8,476 nt of DNA, taken from positions 1 to 8,476 of the forward strand of contig MGTN01000068.1 in assembly GCA_001799475.1 (NCBI GenBank), in the 5' to 3' direction. The notes beneath the pieces were generated by a model, which ran no database searches, was not told where the DNA came from, and saw only the letters and a program-made list of their open reading frames with translations. Positions 1 through 6,247 of this stretch are shown piece by piece. Numbering within the stretch: the first letter of the stretch is position 1; each line of letters opens with the position of its first letter. The stretch comes from Desulfovibrionales bacterium GWA2_65_9. Lineage in GTDB: Bacteria; Desulfobacterota; Desulfovibrionia; Desulfovibrionales; Desulfovibrionaceae. Position numbers and translations under genes: made by a program.

Positions 1-548
1 AAGATGGCGAAGACGAGGTTTTGCGGAATGTAGCCCACGGCCGAGCCCAGGATGAAGAAGCGCGCCGGGATGCTGGTGACGCCTGCGGCCATGCTGGTCA
101 GCAGGTTGTGGCCCACGGGCAGCAGCCGGATGGCCAGCGAGGTGCGGAAGGGTCCGGTGCGCAGGAAGGCGTCGAGTTTTGCGGCGCGTTTGCCGAAGCG
201 CGCCAGCACGAAGTCGCGGCCCAGGTACCTGGCCACGGTGAAGTCGATGGCGCAGGCGGTGGCCGTGCCCAGGGTGGCCAGGAGCGTGCCCCAGAACCAG
301 CCGAAGGCATAGCCGCCGAGGAAGGCCGGGAGCTGCCGGGGCATGCCCAGGGCCGAGACCAGGGTCGTGAGGCCGAGAAAGAAGAGTACTCCGGTTGCGC
401 CGTGGCCCTGCACCTGGGCCAGGAGCCATTGGCGGTCCGTGAGGTGGCCTTCCAGGCCCAGGCTGCGCGCCAGCAGGATGAGCCCGCCGAACACGGCCAG
501 CATGGCCAGGCCCTTGAGCACGGGCTTGAGCCCGCTGGGGTTAGCCAT
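1..548 (-). CDS. TVP38/TMEM64 (VTT-domain, DedA-like) membrane protein, 3' end outside window
   Basis: This is an integral inner-membrane protein of the VTT/TVP38 family. The family is related to DedA proteins and is linked to lipid transport or scrambling and membrane homeostasis; the substrate here is unknown. 182 codons are visible, and the frame is still open at base 1, so the C-terminus is missing. Residues 10-30 form one hydrophobic segment. The VTT core follows: a Gly-rich re-entrant stretch around residues 66-92 (GGYAFGWFWGT), a helix ending in ARYLGRDF (106-113), then RLLPVGHNLL (141-150) and a Gly-rich segment around AAGVTSIPARFF (154-165), all typical of the family. The ATG at 548-546 overlaps the TAA of the upstream gene by 8 bp (ATGGCTAA). 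No Shine-Dalgarno is obvious, so translation is probably coupled to that gene. Family assignment is firm; the biochemical role is not known. Confidence 0.87.
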   Translation of the reverse strand, partial: MANPSGLKPVLKGLAMLAVFGGLILLARSLGLEGHLTDRQWLLAQVQGHGATGVLFFLGLTTLVSALGMPRQLPAFLGGYAFGWFWGTLLATLGTATACAIDFTVARYLGRDFVLARFGKRAAKLDAFLRTGPFRTSLAIRLLPVGHNLLTSMAAGVTSIPARFFILGSAVGYIPQNLVFAI

Positions 549-918
549 CGGAGGGTTTGCCGCGTTTGGCCGCACGCTGGGCCGCGCGTTTTTCGCGTCT
601 GGTGCCGGTCGTCTCGGCCTTGTCCGCCTGGGAGGTGCCGGGCTGTTCTCCACGGGTGCTGTTGATGAGACAATAGCCCAGGAACAGGGCCAGGCCTTGC
701 GCCACGCCAATGACCAGGTCCTGCTGGATGACCGCGTACCAGACGCCCGCCCCGCAGCCCAGGAGCAGCGGGATGAAGGGCCAGCGCGGGCGGCGCGTGC
801 TGAGCTGCGGCAGGCCGAAAAGCCCGCGCCAGATCACGGCCATGATGGCCACGAACTGCATGAGCACGGCGAAGGCCAGAAGTTGCATGGGCAGCGGCAC
901 GTAGACGACATTGGGCAT
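541..918 (-). CDS. Small membrane protein resembling the LAB_N (lipid-A-disaccharide synthase N-terminal-like) domain
   Basis: 125 aa. Residues 11-36 are one hydrophobic helix. Residues 47-86 hold two more, separated by a YAVIQQD turn (61-67). The tail (87-125) is polar and ends in a basic stretch rich in Arg, Lys and Ala. The spacing of a Q in helix 1, a basic/aromatic loop, then YA-x4-D and GVAQGLALFLGY resembles the LAB_N/PQ-loop-like pattern (YAI..DPV..GQ..G...Y). That match is by eye and unconfirmed. Some stand-alone LAB_N proteins lie in lipid A or glycolipid loci, but no such enzyme is visible here. I chose the ATG at 918-916 because AAGGAG (924-929) lies 5 nt upstream and the protein starts just before helix 1. 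A longer frame opening at 996 would run into the 3' end of the GGDEF/TPR gene. The stop overlaps the start of the VTT gene. It is certainly a coding gene; its function is uncertain. Confidence 0.72.
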   Translation of the reverse strand: MPNVVYVPLPMQLLAFAVLMQFVAIMAVIWRGLFGLPQLSTRRPRWPFIPLLLGCGAGVWYAVIQQDLVIGVAQGLALFLGYCLINSTRGEQPGTSQADKAETTGTRREKRAAQRAAKRGKPSDG

Positions 919-923
919 GGGGG

Positions 924-929
924 CTCCTT
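924..929 (-). promoter_or_regulatory. Ribosome binding site for the LAB_N-like gene
   Basis: AAGGAG on the minus strand lies 5 nt before the ATG at 918-916. It decides the start against the longer upstream-extended frame. Confidence 0.75.
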
Positions 930-955
930 GCGGCGTGGGGGATTGGGCTGGGTGC

Positions 956-3487
956 TTAAGCGCGGCTGCGCGCCTCGGCCTTGAGCGCGTCCTCAAAGCG
1001 GCCCTGGAGGTTCAGGGCGCGGGCCAGGGTGTCCCAGAACTCCTGGCGTTCGGGCATGAGCGCGGCGCTCTGGCGGGCCAGCACCTCGGCGATCTGCGGG
1101 TCTTCGCCGCTGTCCAGGTACAGCCGCGCCAGCATGTGCAGGGCGACCGCGTCGTTGTGGTTGGCCGAGAGCGCCAGGTGCAGGCATTCGCGCGCGCGCG
1201 CCGGGTCGCCTTGGGCCAGGGCCACGCGGGCCAGGGGGCGCAGGGCCGCGGCCTCGGTGCCGGGCATCTCCAGCGCCTTCTGGTAGAGGTCCTCGGCCGA
1301 GGACAGGTCGCCTGCGGCCTCGGCCAGGGAGCCCAGGCGCACCAAGCTGAAGCCGTGGCCGGGGTCGAGGGACAGGCAGCGCTCGTAGGACGCGTGGGCG
1401 CAGGAAATTTCGCCCAGGCGCTGGCAGGCCCAGCCCAGGTTGTAGTGGGCCATGACGTTGTCCGGCTCGGCCTCCACCACCTGCTCGAACTCGCGCCGGG
1501 CCAGGTCGGCCTTGCCGATCTGGGCGTAGCAGATGCCAAGGGAATTGCGCGCCAGCATGTTGGCCGGGTCGGCCAAAAGCGCCAGCTTGAACTCCTCCAC
1601 GGCGGCGTAGAGGTCGCCCTCCACGAACAGGCGGTCGGCGGAAACGTTGAGCGACAGGCTGTCGAACATGGCCACGCGCGGGGCGGGCAGGAGCAGGGCG
1701 TGCTCCAGTCCCTTGCGCGCACAGTCCAGGACATCGGCCTTGGCCAGGTGCAGGAAGGGGTGCCGGGCCAGGCCCACGGCCAGGTCCAGGCCATGCTCGG
1801 CGGAGGCCTGGCGGCAGAGCTCCTGGGCGCGCTCGGCCATCTCCGCCGGATCGGCATTGGGCAGGAAGTGCACCAGCCCGCCCAGGCCGAAGCGCCCGCC
1901 TGCGGTGCGCGCGGGCTTGTCGCCCGGTCTTGCGGGCTTCGCGTCCAGGCCGGGCAGCAGGATGCGCTCGGCCAGGGCCGCCACCTGGGCCACGGCCGCG
2001 TCCAGGCGCTGCTGGAGCCCGCCGGGGCGCGAGCCTGGACCCTCGGCCCGGTGCTCGGCGTGGAGTTCGGAGTGCGGCTGCCCGTGCGGTGGCCCGTGCG
2101 GTGGGAGAACGCGCGTGAGCGCCACGCAGAAGTTTTCCGAGCGTCCGCGCGCGCGGGCGAAGAAGGCCAGGAAGTCGCGGTAGCCGTAGAGCCCGGTGAG
2201 CATGTCGCGGCTGGGCGCGGCCAGGCCGTCGCTCGCGGCCTCGGCGGCGAAGAGGCTGTCGCGCTCCTGGATCAGGGTCAGCCTGTCGCCGGGTTCCGGG
2301 GTCCAGGCCGGGTCGCCCGCGTGGAGCACCTCGGCAAAGGACATGTCCTCCTGCACCTCGGAGAGCACGATCTCGCCCTTGTACAGGGTGGGCGAGCGGC
2401 CCAGCAGGCGTTCGTCCTCGGACAGGTGGGCCTCGAAGGTGCGCTCCTGGAAGCGGGGCGACCAGACCAGGTAGCGCAGGCCCTCCTTTGCGCCCACGCT
2501 GCGGCCCAGGCTCACGGCCTGGCGCTGCATGGGCAGCACCTCCAGGATGCGCCCGCCGGTCTTGACGATGTCGCCGAAGTTGAAGACCCGGTTGCGGCCA
2601 TGGTCCTTGGCGGTGCCCACGGCCTTGCCCGCTGCGCGCAGGAGGATGCGCGCCTGCTCGCGCGGGGTGCGCTGGAACTGGCGTCCGCGCAGGCTCTGGG
2701 GATAGTTGGCGAAGCCCAGGCTGGCCGAGACGCTGATGTTGTCGCCCGTGACCTCGTCCTGGAAGCTCAAGGCGCCGATGGCCTGGCGCACCCGCTCGGC
2801 CAGCTCCAGGCAGGTCTTGGGGCTGGCATCGGGCACGAGCAGGGCGAAGGTGTCGTTGTGGATGCGCGCGCTGGTGACGTGGCGCGGGCAGGCGCTTGCG
2901 ATGGCCCGGCCCACCTGGGCGTTGATTGCGTCGCCCACGAGATAGCCGTAGCGTTCGTTGATCCACTGGAAGGAGTCCAGATCCAGCCCGATGACGCCCA
3001 GGGACGCGCTGAAGCCGTGCAGGTCCGGGTCGGAGCGGCCTCCGGTGGTGGCCCCCAGGCTGTGCTGGATGAGGTCGATCTCCTGGGCCAGGCTGCCGAG
3101 GAAATGGTCGCGGCTGGACAGGCCGGTGAGGGCGTCGGTGACGCTGCGCTTGTACAGCAGGAGCTTTTCCAGCACGCAGGCCGCCAGGTGCTGGAGCAGG
3201 GGCGGCAGGGCCCTCGGCGCGGCCAGGCGCACCCCGCGCGCCACGAACACGCCGAGCGTTTCGCCGTGCAGGATAAGCGGCAGCACCAGCTCGCGGGCCT
3301 TGTGGTCGTAGTGGAGCGCCGGGCCGGGGTCGCCCTCGCGCGGGAAGAAGAGCGAGTACGACACAAAGGGCAGGAAGTCGTGTATCCCGTCCTTGAGCGC
3401 GTGCTCCAGGTCGATCAGGTCCTGCCGGGTCAGGCTGACGGCCCTGTCGGCTGTGGTGGTGGCGAAGATGTCGGCTGGCGAGCGCAT
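956..3487 (-). CDS. GAF-like / twin degenerate GGDEF / TPR-repeat signalling protein
   Basis: 843 aa, no signal peptide or membrane segment, so probably cytoplasmic. Residues 27-112 look GAF-like (LVLPLILHGETLGVFVARG). GGDEF domain 1 spans 114-305. It starts with VTDALTGLSSRDHF and keeps D169 of the DLD motif, N177 and a GRNRVFNF end, but has HNDTF (210-214) in place of GGDEF and no RxxD inhibitory site. A beta-rich segment follows (about 306-412). A second GGDEF-type domain starts at RDMLTGLYGYRDF (427-439). It has a Pro/His-rich insertion (462-490) and GLGGL (534-538) at the signature position. Residues 615-843 carry about seven TPRs, the last one short. Both GGDEF domains therefore look catalytically dead, and a ligand-binding or scaffold role is my inference. 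The ATG at 3487-3485 has no good Shine-Dalgarno; upstream the frame would run antisense through panC, and I see no later ATG before the GAF-like region. The gene is divergent from panC and heads a possible three-gene unit. Confidence 0.88.
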   Translation of the reverse strand: MRSPADIFATTTADRAVSLTRQDLIDLEHALKDGIHDFLPFVSYSLFFPREGDPGPALHYDHKARELVLPLILHGETLGVFVARGVRLAAPRALPPLLQHLAACVLEKLLLYKRSVTDALTGLSSRDHFLGSLAQEIDLIQHSLGATTGGRSDPDLHGFSASLGVIGLDLDSFQWINERYGYLVGDAINAQVGRAIASACPRHVTSARIHNDTFALLVPDASPKTCLELAERVRQAIGALSFQDEVTGDNISVSASLGFANYPQSLRGRQFQRTPREQARILLRAAGKAVGTAKDHGRNRVFNFGDIVKTGGRILEVLPMQRQAVSLGRSVGAKEGLRYLVWSPRFQERTFEAHLSEDERLLGRSPTLYKGEIVLSEVQEDMSFAEVLHAGDPAWTPEPGDRLTLIQERDSLFAAEAASDGLAAPSRDMLTGLYGYRDFLAFFARARGRSENFCVALTRVLPPHGPPHGQPHSELHAEHRAEGPGSRPGGLQQRLDAAVAQVAALAERILLPGLDAKPARPGDKPARTAGGRFGLGGLVHFLPNADPAEMAERAQELCRQASAEHGLDLAVGLARHPFLHLAKADVLDCARKGLEHALLLPAPRVAMFDSLSLNVSADRLFVEGDLYAAVEEFKLALLADPANMLARNSLGICYAQIGKADLARREFEQVVEAEPDNVMAHYNLGWACQRLGEISCAHASYERCLSLDPGHGFSLVRLGSLAEAAGDLSSAEDLYQKALEMPGTEAAALRPLARVALAQGDPARARECLHLALSANHNDAVALHMLARLYLDSGEDPQIAEVLARQSAALMPERQEFWDTLARALNLQGRFEDALKAEARSRA
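2081..2104 (-). repeat. 12-bp in-frame tandem duplication in the Pro/His linker
   Basis: The 12-mer CCCGTGCGGTGG occurs twice back to back (2081-2092 and 2093-2104, plus-strand reading). On the coding strand it encodes Pro-Pro-His-Gly twice, followed by a partial copy (QPHS). It lies in the insertion of the second GGDEF-like domain. A multiple of three keeps the frame, so copy number can change by slippage without breaking the protein. Confidence 0.85.
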
Positions 3488-3613
3488 GCGCGTTTGTCTA
3501 CCCCGAGCCGGGGCGCAGCACAAGAGTTTGCCCGGCCCAGGCCGGAAATATCTGTGGACAGCGCCTCTGCTTCGTGCCATGCCTGACTTCCCAAACGACC
3601 CCCGAGAACCATT
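3488..3613. promoter_or_regulatory. Divergent intergenic region between the GGDEF/TPR gene and panC
   Basis: These 126 bp must hold the promoters of both divergent units. Toward panC the best candidate I see is weak: TTTGCC (3527-3532) and TATCTG (3549-3554) with 16 bp between them. A perfect dyad, CCGGCC-CA-GGCCGG (3532-3545), lies exactly between these two boxes, where a repressor could act. A smaller inverted repeat, CCCCG-AGC-CGGGG (3501-3513), lies near the GGDEF/TPR start. Only the inverted repeats are directly visible; the promoter call is tentative. Confidence 0.35.
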
Positions 3614-4462
3614 ATGGATGTCCTCGCAGACCCGACTCTCCTCAAACAGCACTGCCAGACATGGCGCACCCAGGGGCTGACCATCGCCCTGGTGCCGACC
3701 ATGGGCTTTCTGCACGCCGGGCACCTGAGCCTCCTGGACCACGCGCGCTCTGTCGCTGACCGCCTGGTGCTGAGCATCTTCGTCAACCCCACCCAGTTTG
3801 GCCCGAACGAAGACCTGGACCGCTACCCGCGCGACCTGCCGCGCGACCTGGAGCTGGCGGCTGCGCATGGCGTGGACCTGGCCTTCGCGCCCGAGGCGGA
3901 CGCCATGTACCATCCTGACCACGCCACCTGGGTCGATGTGCCGGAGCTTGGCGCCGGGCTCTGCGGGGCCTCGCGGCCCGGACATTTCCGGGGCGTGTGC
4001 ACCGTGGTGACCAAGCTCTTTGGCCTGGTGCGGCCCGACCTTGCCGTGTTCGGCCAGAAGGACTGGCAGCAGCTGGCCATCATCCGGCGCATGGCGCGGG
4101 ACCTGGAACTGGGCGTGGAGATCGTCGGCCGGCCCATCTTCCGCGAGCCGGACGGCCTGGCCATGAGCTCGCGCAATGTCTACCTGACGCCCGAGGAACG
4201 CGAAGAGGCCCCGGCCATCCGCCAGGGGCTGGCCCTTGTGCAGGAGGCCGTGCGCTCGGGCGAGCTTGACGTTACCCGCCTGGGTCTTATGTTCCGTTCG
4301 CATCTGGCCGAAAAGCTCTCCGGGTCGCGGGTCGACTACGCCGCCTTCGTGCACCCGGAAGCGTTGAGCCCCAAAGCCTGCGTCGATGCCCCGACGCTCT
4401 TGGCCGTGGCCGTGTTCTTAAGCCGGGTGCGCCTTATAGACAACATCCTGCTGGAGGTATAA
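3614..4462 (+). CDS. panC: Pantothenate synthetase (pantoate--beta-alanine ligase)
   Basis: PanC joins D-pantoate and beta-alanine with ATP, through a pantoyl-adenylate, to give pantothenate (vitamin B5), the coenzyme A precursor. It is a cytoplasmic enzyme. The 282 aa are the usual family length. The nucleotide-binding signature PTMGFLHAGH is at 28-37, FVNPTQF at 56-62, RPGHFRGVCTVV at 121-132, GQKDWQQ at 147-153 (the common family form is GEKDxQQ), and the KMSKS-like loop EPDGLAMSSRN at 178-188. The ATG at 3614 gives a start at the normal place before the first strand; the Shine-Dalgarno is poor (GAGAA at 3604-3608). panD follows after 6 nt, and its ribosome binding site lies inside the end of panC, so the two are translationally linked. 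No panB is visible in the window. Confidence 0.97.
   Translation: MDVLADPTLLKQHCQTWRTQGLTIALVPTMGFLHAGHLSLLDHARSVADRLVLSIFVNPTQFGPNEDLDRYPRDLPRDLELAAAHGVDLAFAPEADAMYHPDHATWVDVPELGAGLCGASRPGHFRGVCTVVTKLFGLVRPDLAVFGQKDWQQLAIIRRMARDLELGVEIVGRPIFREPDGLAMSSRNVYLTPEEREEAPAIRQGLALVQEAVRSGELDVTRLGLMFRSHLAEKLSGSRVDYAAFVHPEALSPKACVDAPTLLAVAVFLSRVRLIDNILLEV
4453..4457 (+). promoter_or_regulatory. Ribosome binding site for panD inside the panC 3' end
   Basis: GGAGG lies 11 nt before the TTG codon at 4469 and within the last codons of panC. It supports TTG as the panD start and coupling of the two genes. Confidence 0.6.
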
Positions 4463-4468
4463 AAGCTC

Positions 4469-4822
4469 TTGCCCAGACGGACCTTTTTGAGCGCCAAGAT
4501 CCACGGCGCCACCCTCACCTCGGTGAACCTGGACTACGAGGGCAGCATTTCCGTGGACACAGCCTTGCTTGAAGCGGTGGGAATACTTCCGTACGAGCGC
4601 ATAGACGTCTACAACCTGGTCAACGGGGAGCGGCTGACCACCTACGCCATCCCAGGGAGGCCCGGCGAGATCTGCCTGAACGGCGCAGCAGCCCACAAGG
4701 GTGCGGTCGGGCAGAGAATTATTTTAGCGACATACCTGGAGCTTGAGCCTGAGGAGATTCCCGGACACAAGCCCAGGGTGATTCGTGTGGATGCCGCCAA
4801 CAGGCCCGAGGCGGCACACTGA
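4469..4822 (+). CDS. panD: Aspartate 1-decarboxylase proenzyme
   Basis: PanD decarboxylates L-aspartate to beta-alanine, the substrate of PanC next door. It is a pyruvoyl enzyme, made as a proenzyme that cuts itself at a Gly-Ser bond; the Ser becomes the pyruvoyl group. Here the bond is Gly25-Ser26 in DYEGSISVD, one residue later than in E. coli PanD. Other family residues are in place: K10, R55, T58, Y59 and the NGAAAHKGAVGQ segment (71-82). At 117 aa it is slightly shorter than E. coli PanD (126), mostly at the C-terminus. The start is a TTG. Initiation there gives the normal N-terminus (MPRRTFLSAKIHGA), and no ATG is available nearby. It lies 6 nt after panC and 34 nt before metK. Confidence 0.96.
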   Translation: MPRRTFLSAKIHGATLTSVNLDYEGSISVDTALLEAVGILPYERIDVYNLVNGERLTTYAIPGRPGEICLNGAAAHKGAVGQRIILATYLELEPEEIPGHKPRVIRVDAANRPEAAH

Positions 4823-4844
4823 TTCAAATCTTACCTGATATACT

Positions 4845-4850
4845 GGAGGA
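4845..4850 (+). promoter_or_regulatory. Strong ribosome binding site of metK
   Basis: GGAGGA lies 6 nt before the ATG at 4857, an optimal spacing that fits a highly expressed gene. The 34-nt gap behind panD leaves no room for a SAM riboswitch. Confidence 0.8.
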
Positions 4851-4856
4851 CTTTGC

Positions 4857-6026
4857 ATGATTTCACCGAAAAGCCGTTACATGTTCACGTCCGAGTCCGT
4901 CACCGAGGGACACCCGGACAAGGTCGCTGACGCCATCTCCGACGCCGTCCTGGACGCCCTCATCGGCCCGGACCCCAACTCGCGCGTGGCCTGCGAAACC
5001 CTGGTCACCACCGGCATGGCCTTCATCGCCGGCGAGATCACCACCAAGGCCTACGCCGACCTGCCGACCATCGTGCGCGAGACCGTGAAGGAGATCGGCT
5101 ACAACAGCTCCGAGATGGGCTACGACTACGCCACCTGCGCGGTCATGTCCTCCATCGACAAGCAGAGCGCCGACATCGCCCAGGGCGTGGACCGCGTGAA
5201 GCCTGAGGACCAGGGCGCCGGCGACCAGGGCATGATGTTCGGTTTCGCCAGTAACGAAACCCCCACGCTGATGCCCGCACCCATCTACTACGCGCACCAG
5301 CTGTCCCAGCGCCTGACCTACGTGCGCAAGCAGGGCATCCTGAAGTTCCTGCGCCCCGACGGCAAGACCCAGGTGGCCGTGGAATACGAGAAGGGCAAGC
5401 CCGTGCGCATCGACAACGTGGTTGTCTCGGCCCAGCACGATGAAACCATTGCCCACGCCGACCTCGTCGATGCCATCAAGGAAGAGGTGATCTTCCACAC
5501 CCTGCCCAAGCACCTCGTCGATGATAACCTCAAGATCTACGTGAACCCCACCGGCCGCTTCGTCATCGGCGGCCCCGTGGGCGACTGCGGCCTCACCGGC
5601 CGCAAGATCATCCAGGACACCTACGGCGGCGCTGGCGCGCACGGCGGCGGCGCGTTCTCCGGCAAGGACCCCTCCAAGGTCGACCGCTCCGGCGCGTACA
5701 TGGCGCGTTACGTGGCCAAGAACATCGTGGCCGCCGGCCTGGGCGACATCGCCGAGGTTCAGATCGCCTACGCCATCGGCGTGGCCGAGCCCGTGTCCGT
5801 GGTCTGCACCACCCACGGCACCGGCCAGGTGGAGGACGACGTGCTGACCAAGGCCGTGCGCGAAGTGTTCGACCTCAGGCCCTACTATATCCTGAAGCGC
5901 CTGGACCTGCGCCGCCCCATCTACCGCCTGACCACCAACTACGGCCACTTCGGCCGCGAGCTGCCGGAATTCACCTGGGAAAAGACCGACGCCGCCGCCG
6001 ACCTCAAGACGGCCTGCAAGATCTAA
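4857..6026 (+). CDS. metK: S-adenosylmethionine synthase (methionine adenosyltransferase)
   Basis: MetK makes S-adenosylmethionine from methionine and ATP, releasing phosphate and pyrophosphate. It is cytoplasmic, normally a tetramer, and supplies the methyl donor for the cell. The protein has 389 aa, the normal bacterial length. Signatures: the ATP-site EGHPDKVADAISDA (17-30), the GAGDQGMMFGFA hexapeptide region (120-131), and the P-loop-like GGGAFSGKDPSKVDRS (263-278). The codons are strongly C-ending and regular, as expected for a highly expressed gene. The start is fixed by a good Shine-Dalgarno 6 nt upstream. It lies 34 nt downstream of panD on the same strand, with no terminator between them, so it is probably read through from panC-panD. 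Its link to pantothenate synthesis is genomic rather than enzymatic. A strong hairpin terminator follows. Confidence 0.98.
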   Translation: MISPKSRYMFTSESVTEGHPDKVADAISDAVLDALIGPDPNSRVACETLVTTGMAFIAGEITTKAYADLPTIVRETVKEIGYNSSEMGYDYATCAVMSSIDKQSADIAQGVDRVKPEDQGAGDQGMMFGFASNETPTLMPAPIYYAHQLSQRLTYVRKQGILKFLRPDGKTQVAVEYEKGKPVRIDNVVVSAQHDETIAHADLVDAIKEEVIFHTLPKHLVDDNLKIYVNPTGRFVIGGPVGDCGLTGRKIIQDTYGGAGAHGGGAFSGKDPSKVDRSGAYMARYVAKNIVAAGLGDIAEVQIAYAIGVAEPVSVVCTTHGTGQVEDDVLTKAVREVFDLRPYYILKRLDLRRPIYRLTTNYGHFGRELPEFTWEKTDAAADLKTACKI

Positions 6027-6051
6027 GAAGAAGACAAGAGAAGAGGGTTTG

Positions 6052-6074
6052 CCGGGGGGAATGATTTCCCCCGG
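6052..6074 (+). repeat. GC-rich stem-loop downstream of metK
   Basis: CCGGGGGG and CCCCCGG arms form a 10-bp stem (including one G-U pair) around a 3-nt loop, 25 nt after the metK stop. It has no T tract. It is the first of two consecutive hairpins and may protect the metK mRNA end or belong to a dispersed intergenic element; that role is inferred. Confidence 0.6.
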
Positions 6075-6087
6075 ACCCCCTCAGTAC

Positions 6088-6137
6088 GCAAAGGGCTCTT
6101 TCCGCCGCAAAGCCGCCGGAAAGAGCCCTTTGCTTTT
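6088..6137 (+). terminator. Rho-independent terminator after panC-panD-metK
   Basis: A perfect 17-bp inverted repeat (6088-6104 with 6117-6133; arms begin GCAAAGGGCTC and end GAGCCCTTTGC) encloses a 12-nt loop and is followed by TTTT (6134-6137). An outer CCCCC (6076-6080) can also pair with the G run at 6138-6142. It separates the metK unit from the MFS gene. Confidence 0.8.
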
Positions 6138-6247
6138 GGGGGGCAAGGGAGGCCCGAGAGACCGGCGTGTTCCTGAAGAGTCTGCGTCTTGCGTGGAGCA
6201 TCGGCCCGTCCCTTTTCTTTGCCCTCCACCTGGGCTACACAGCCCGC

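Noticed and set aside
919..955. Terminator between the GGDEF/TPR gene and the LAB_N-like gene
   Set aside because: No hairpin with a T tract is present in these 37 nt, so read-through is more likely.
21..984. Plus-strand frames at 21-665 and 343-984
   Set aside because: They are antisense to the VTT and LAB_N-like genes; Arg/Ala/Gly-rich translations without motifs.
911..3586. 891-aa open frame on the plus strand
   Set aside because: It runs fully antisense to the GGDEF/TPR gene. Its translation is Gly/Ala/Gln/His-rich low-complexity without any domain, while the minus strand gives clear GGDEF and TPR motifs.
3488..4354. 289-residue N-terminal extension of the GGDEF/TPR frame
   Set aside because: The extension is antisense to panC and has no domain character; the protein sensibly begins at 3487.
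4823..4856. TATACT (4839-4844) as a metK promoter -10 box
   Set aside because: It abuts the ribosome binding site, so transcription would start at or after the Shine-Dalgarno, and no -35 box is found at the right distance.
4823..4856. SAM riboswitch upstream of metK
   Set aside because: The gap from panD is only 34 nt, far too short, and no riboswitch core is seen.
4863..5948. 361-aa minus-strand frame
   Set aside because: It is antisense to metK, rich in Gly, Ala, Val, Asp and His, a typical complement of a C-ending codon gene.
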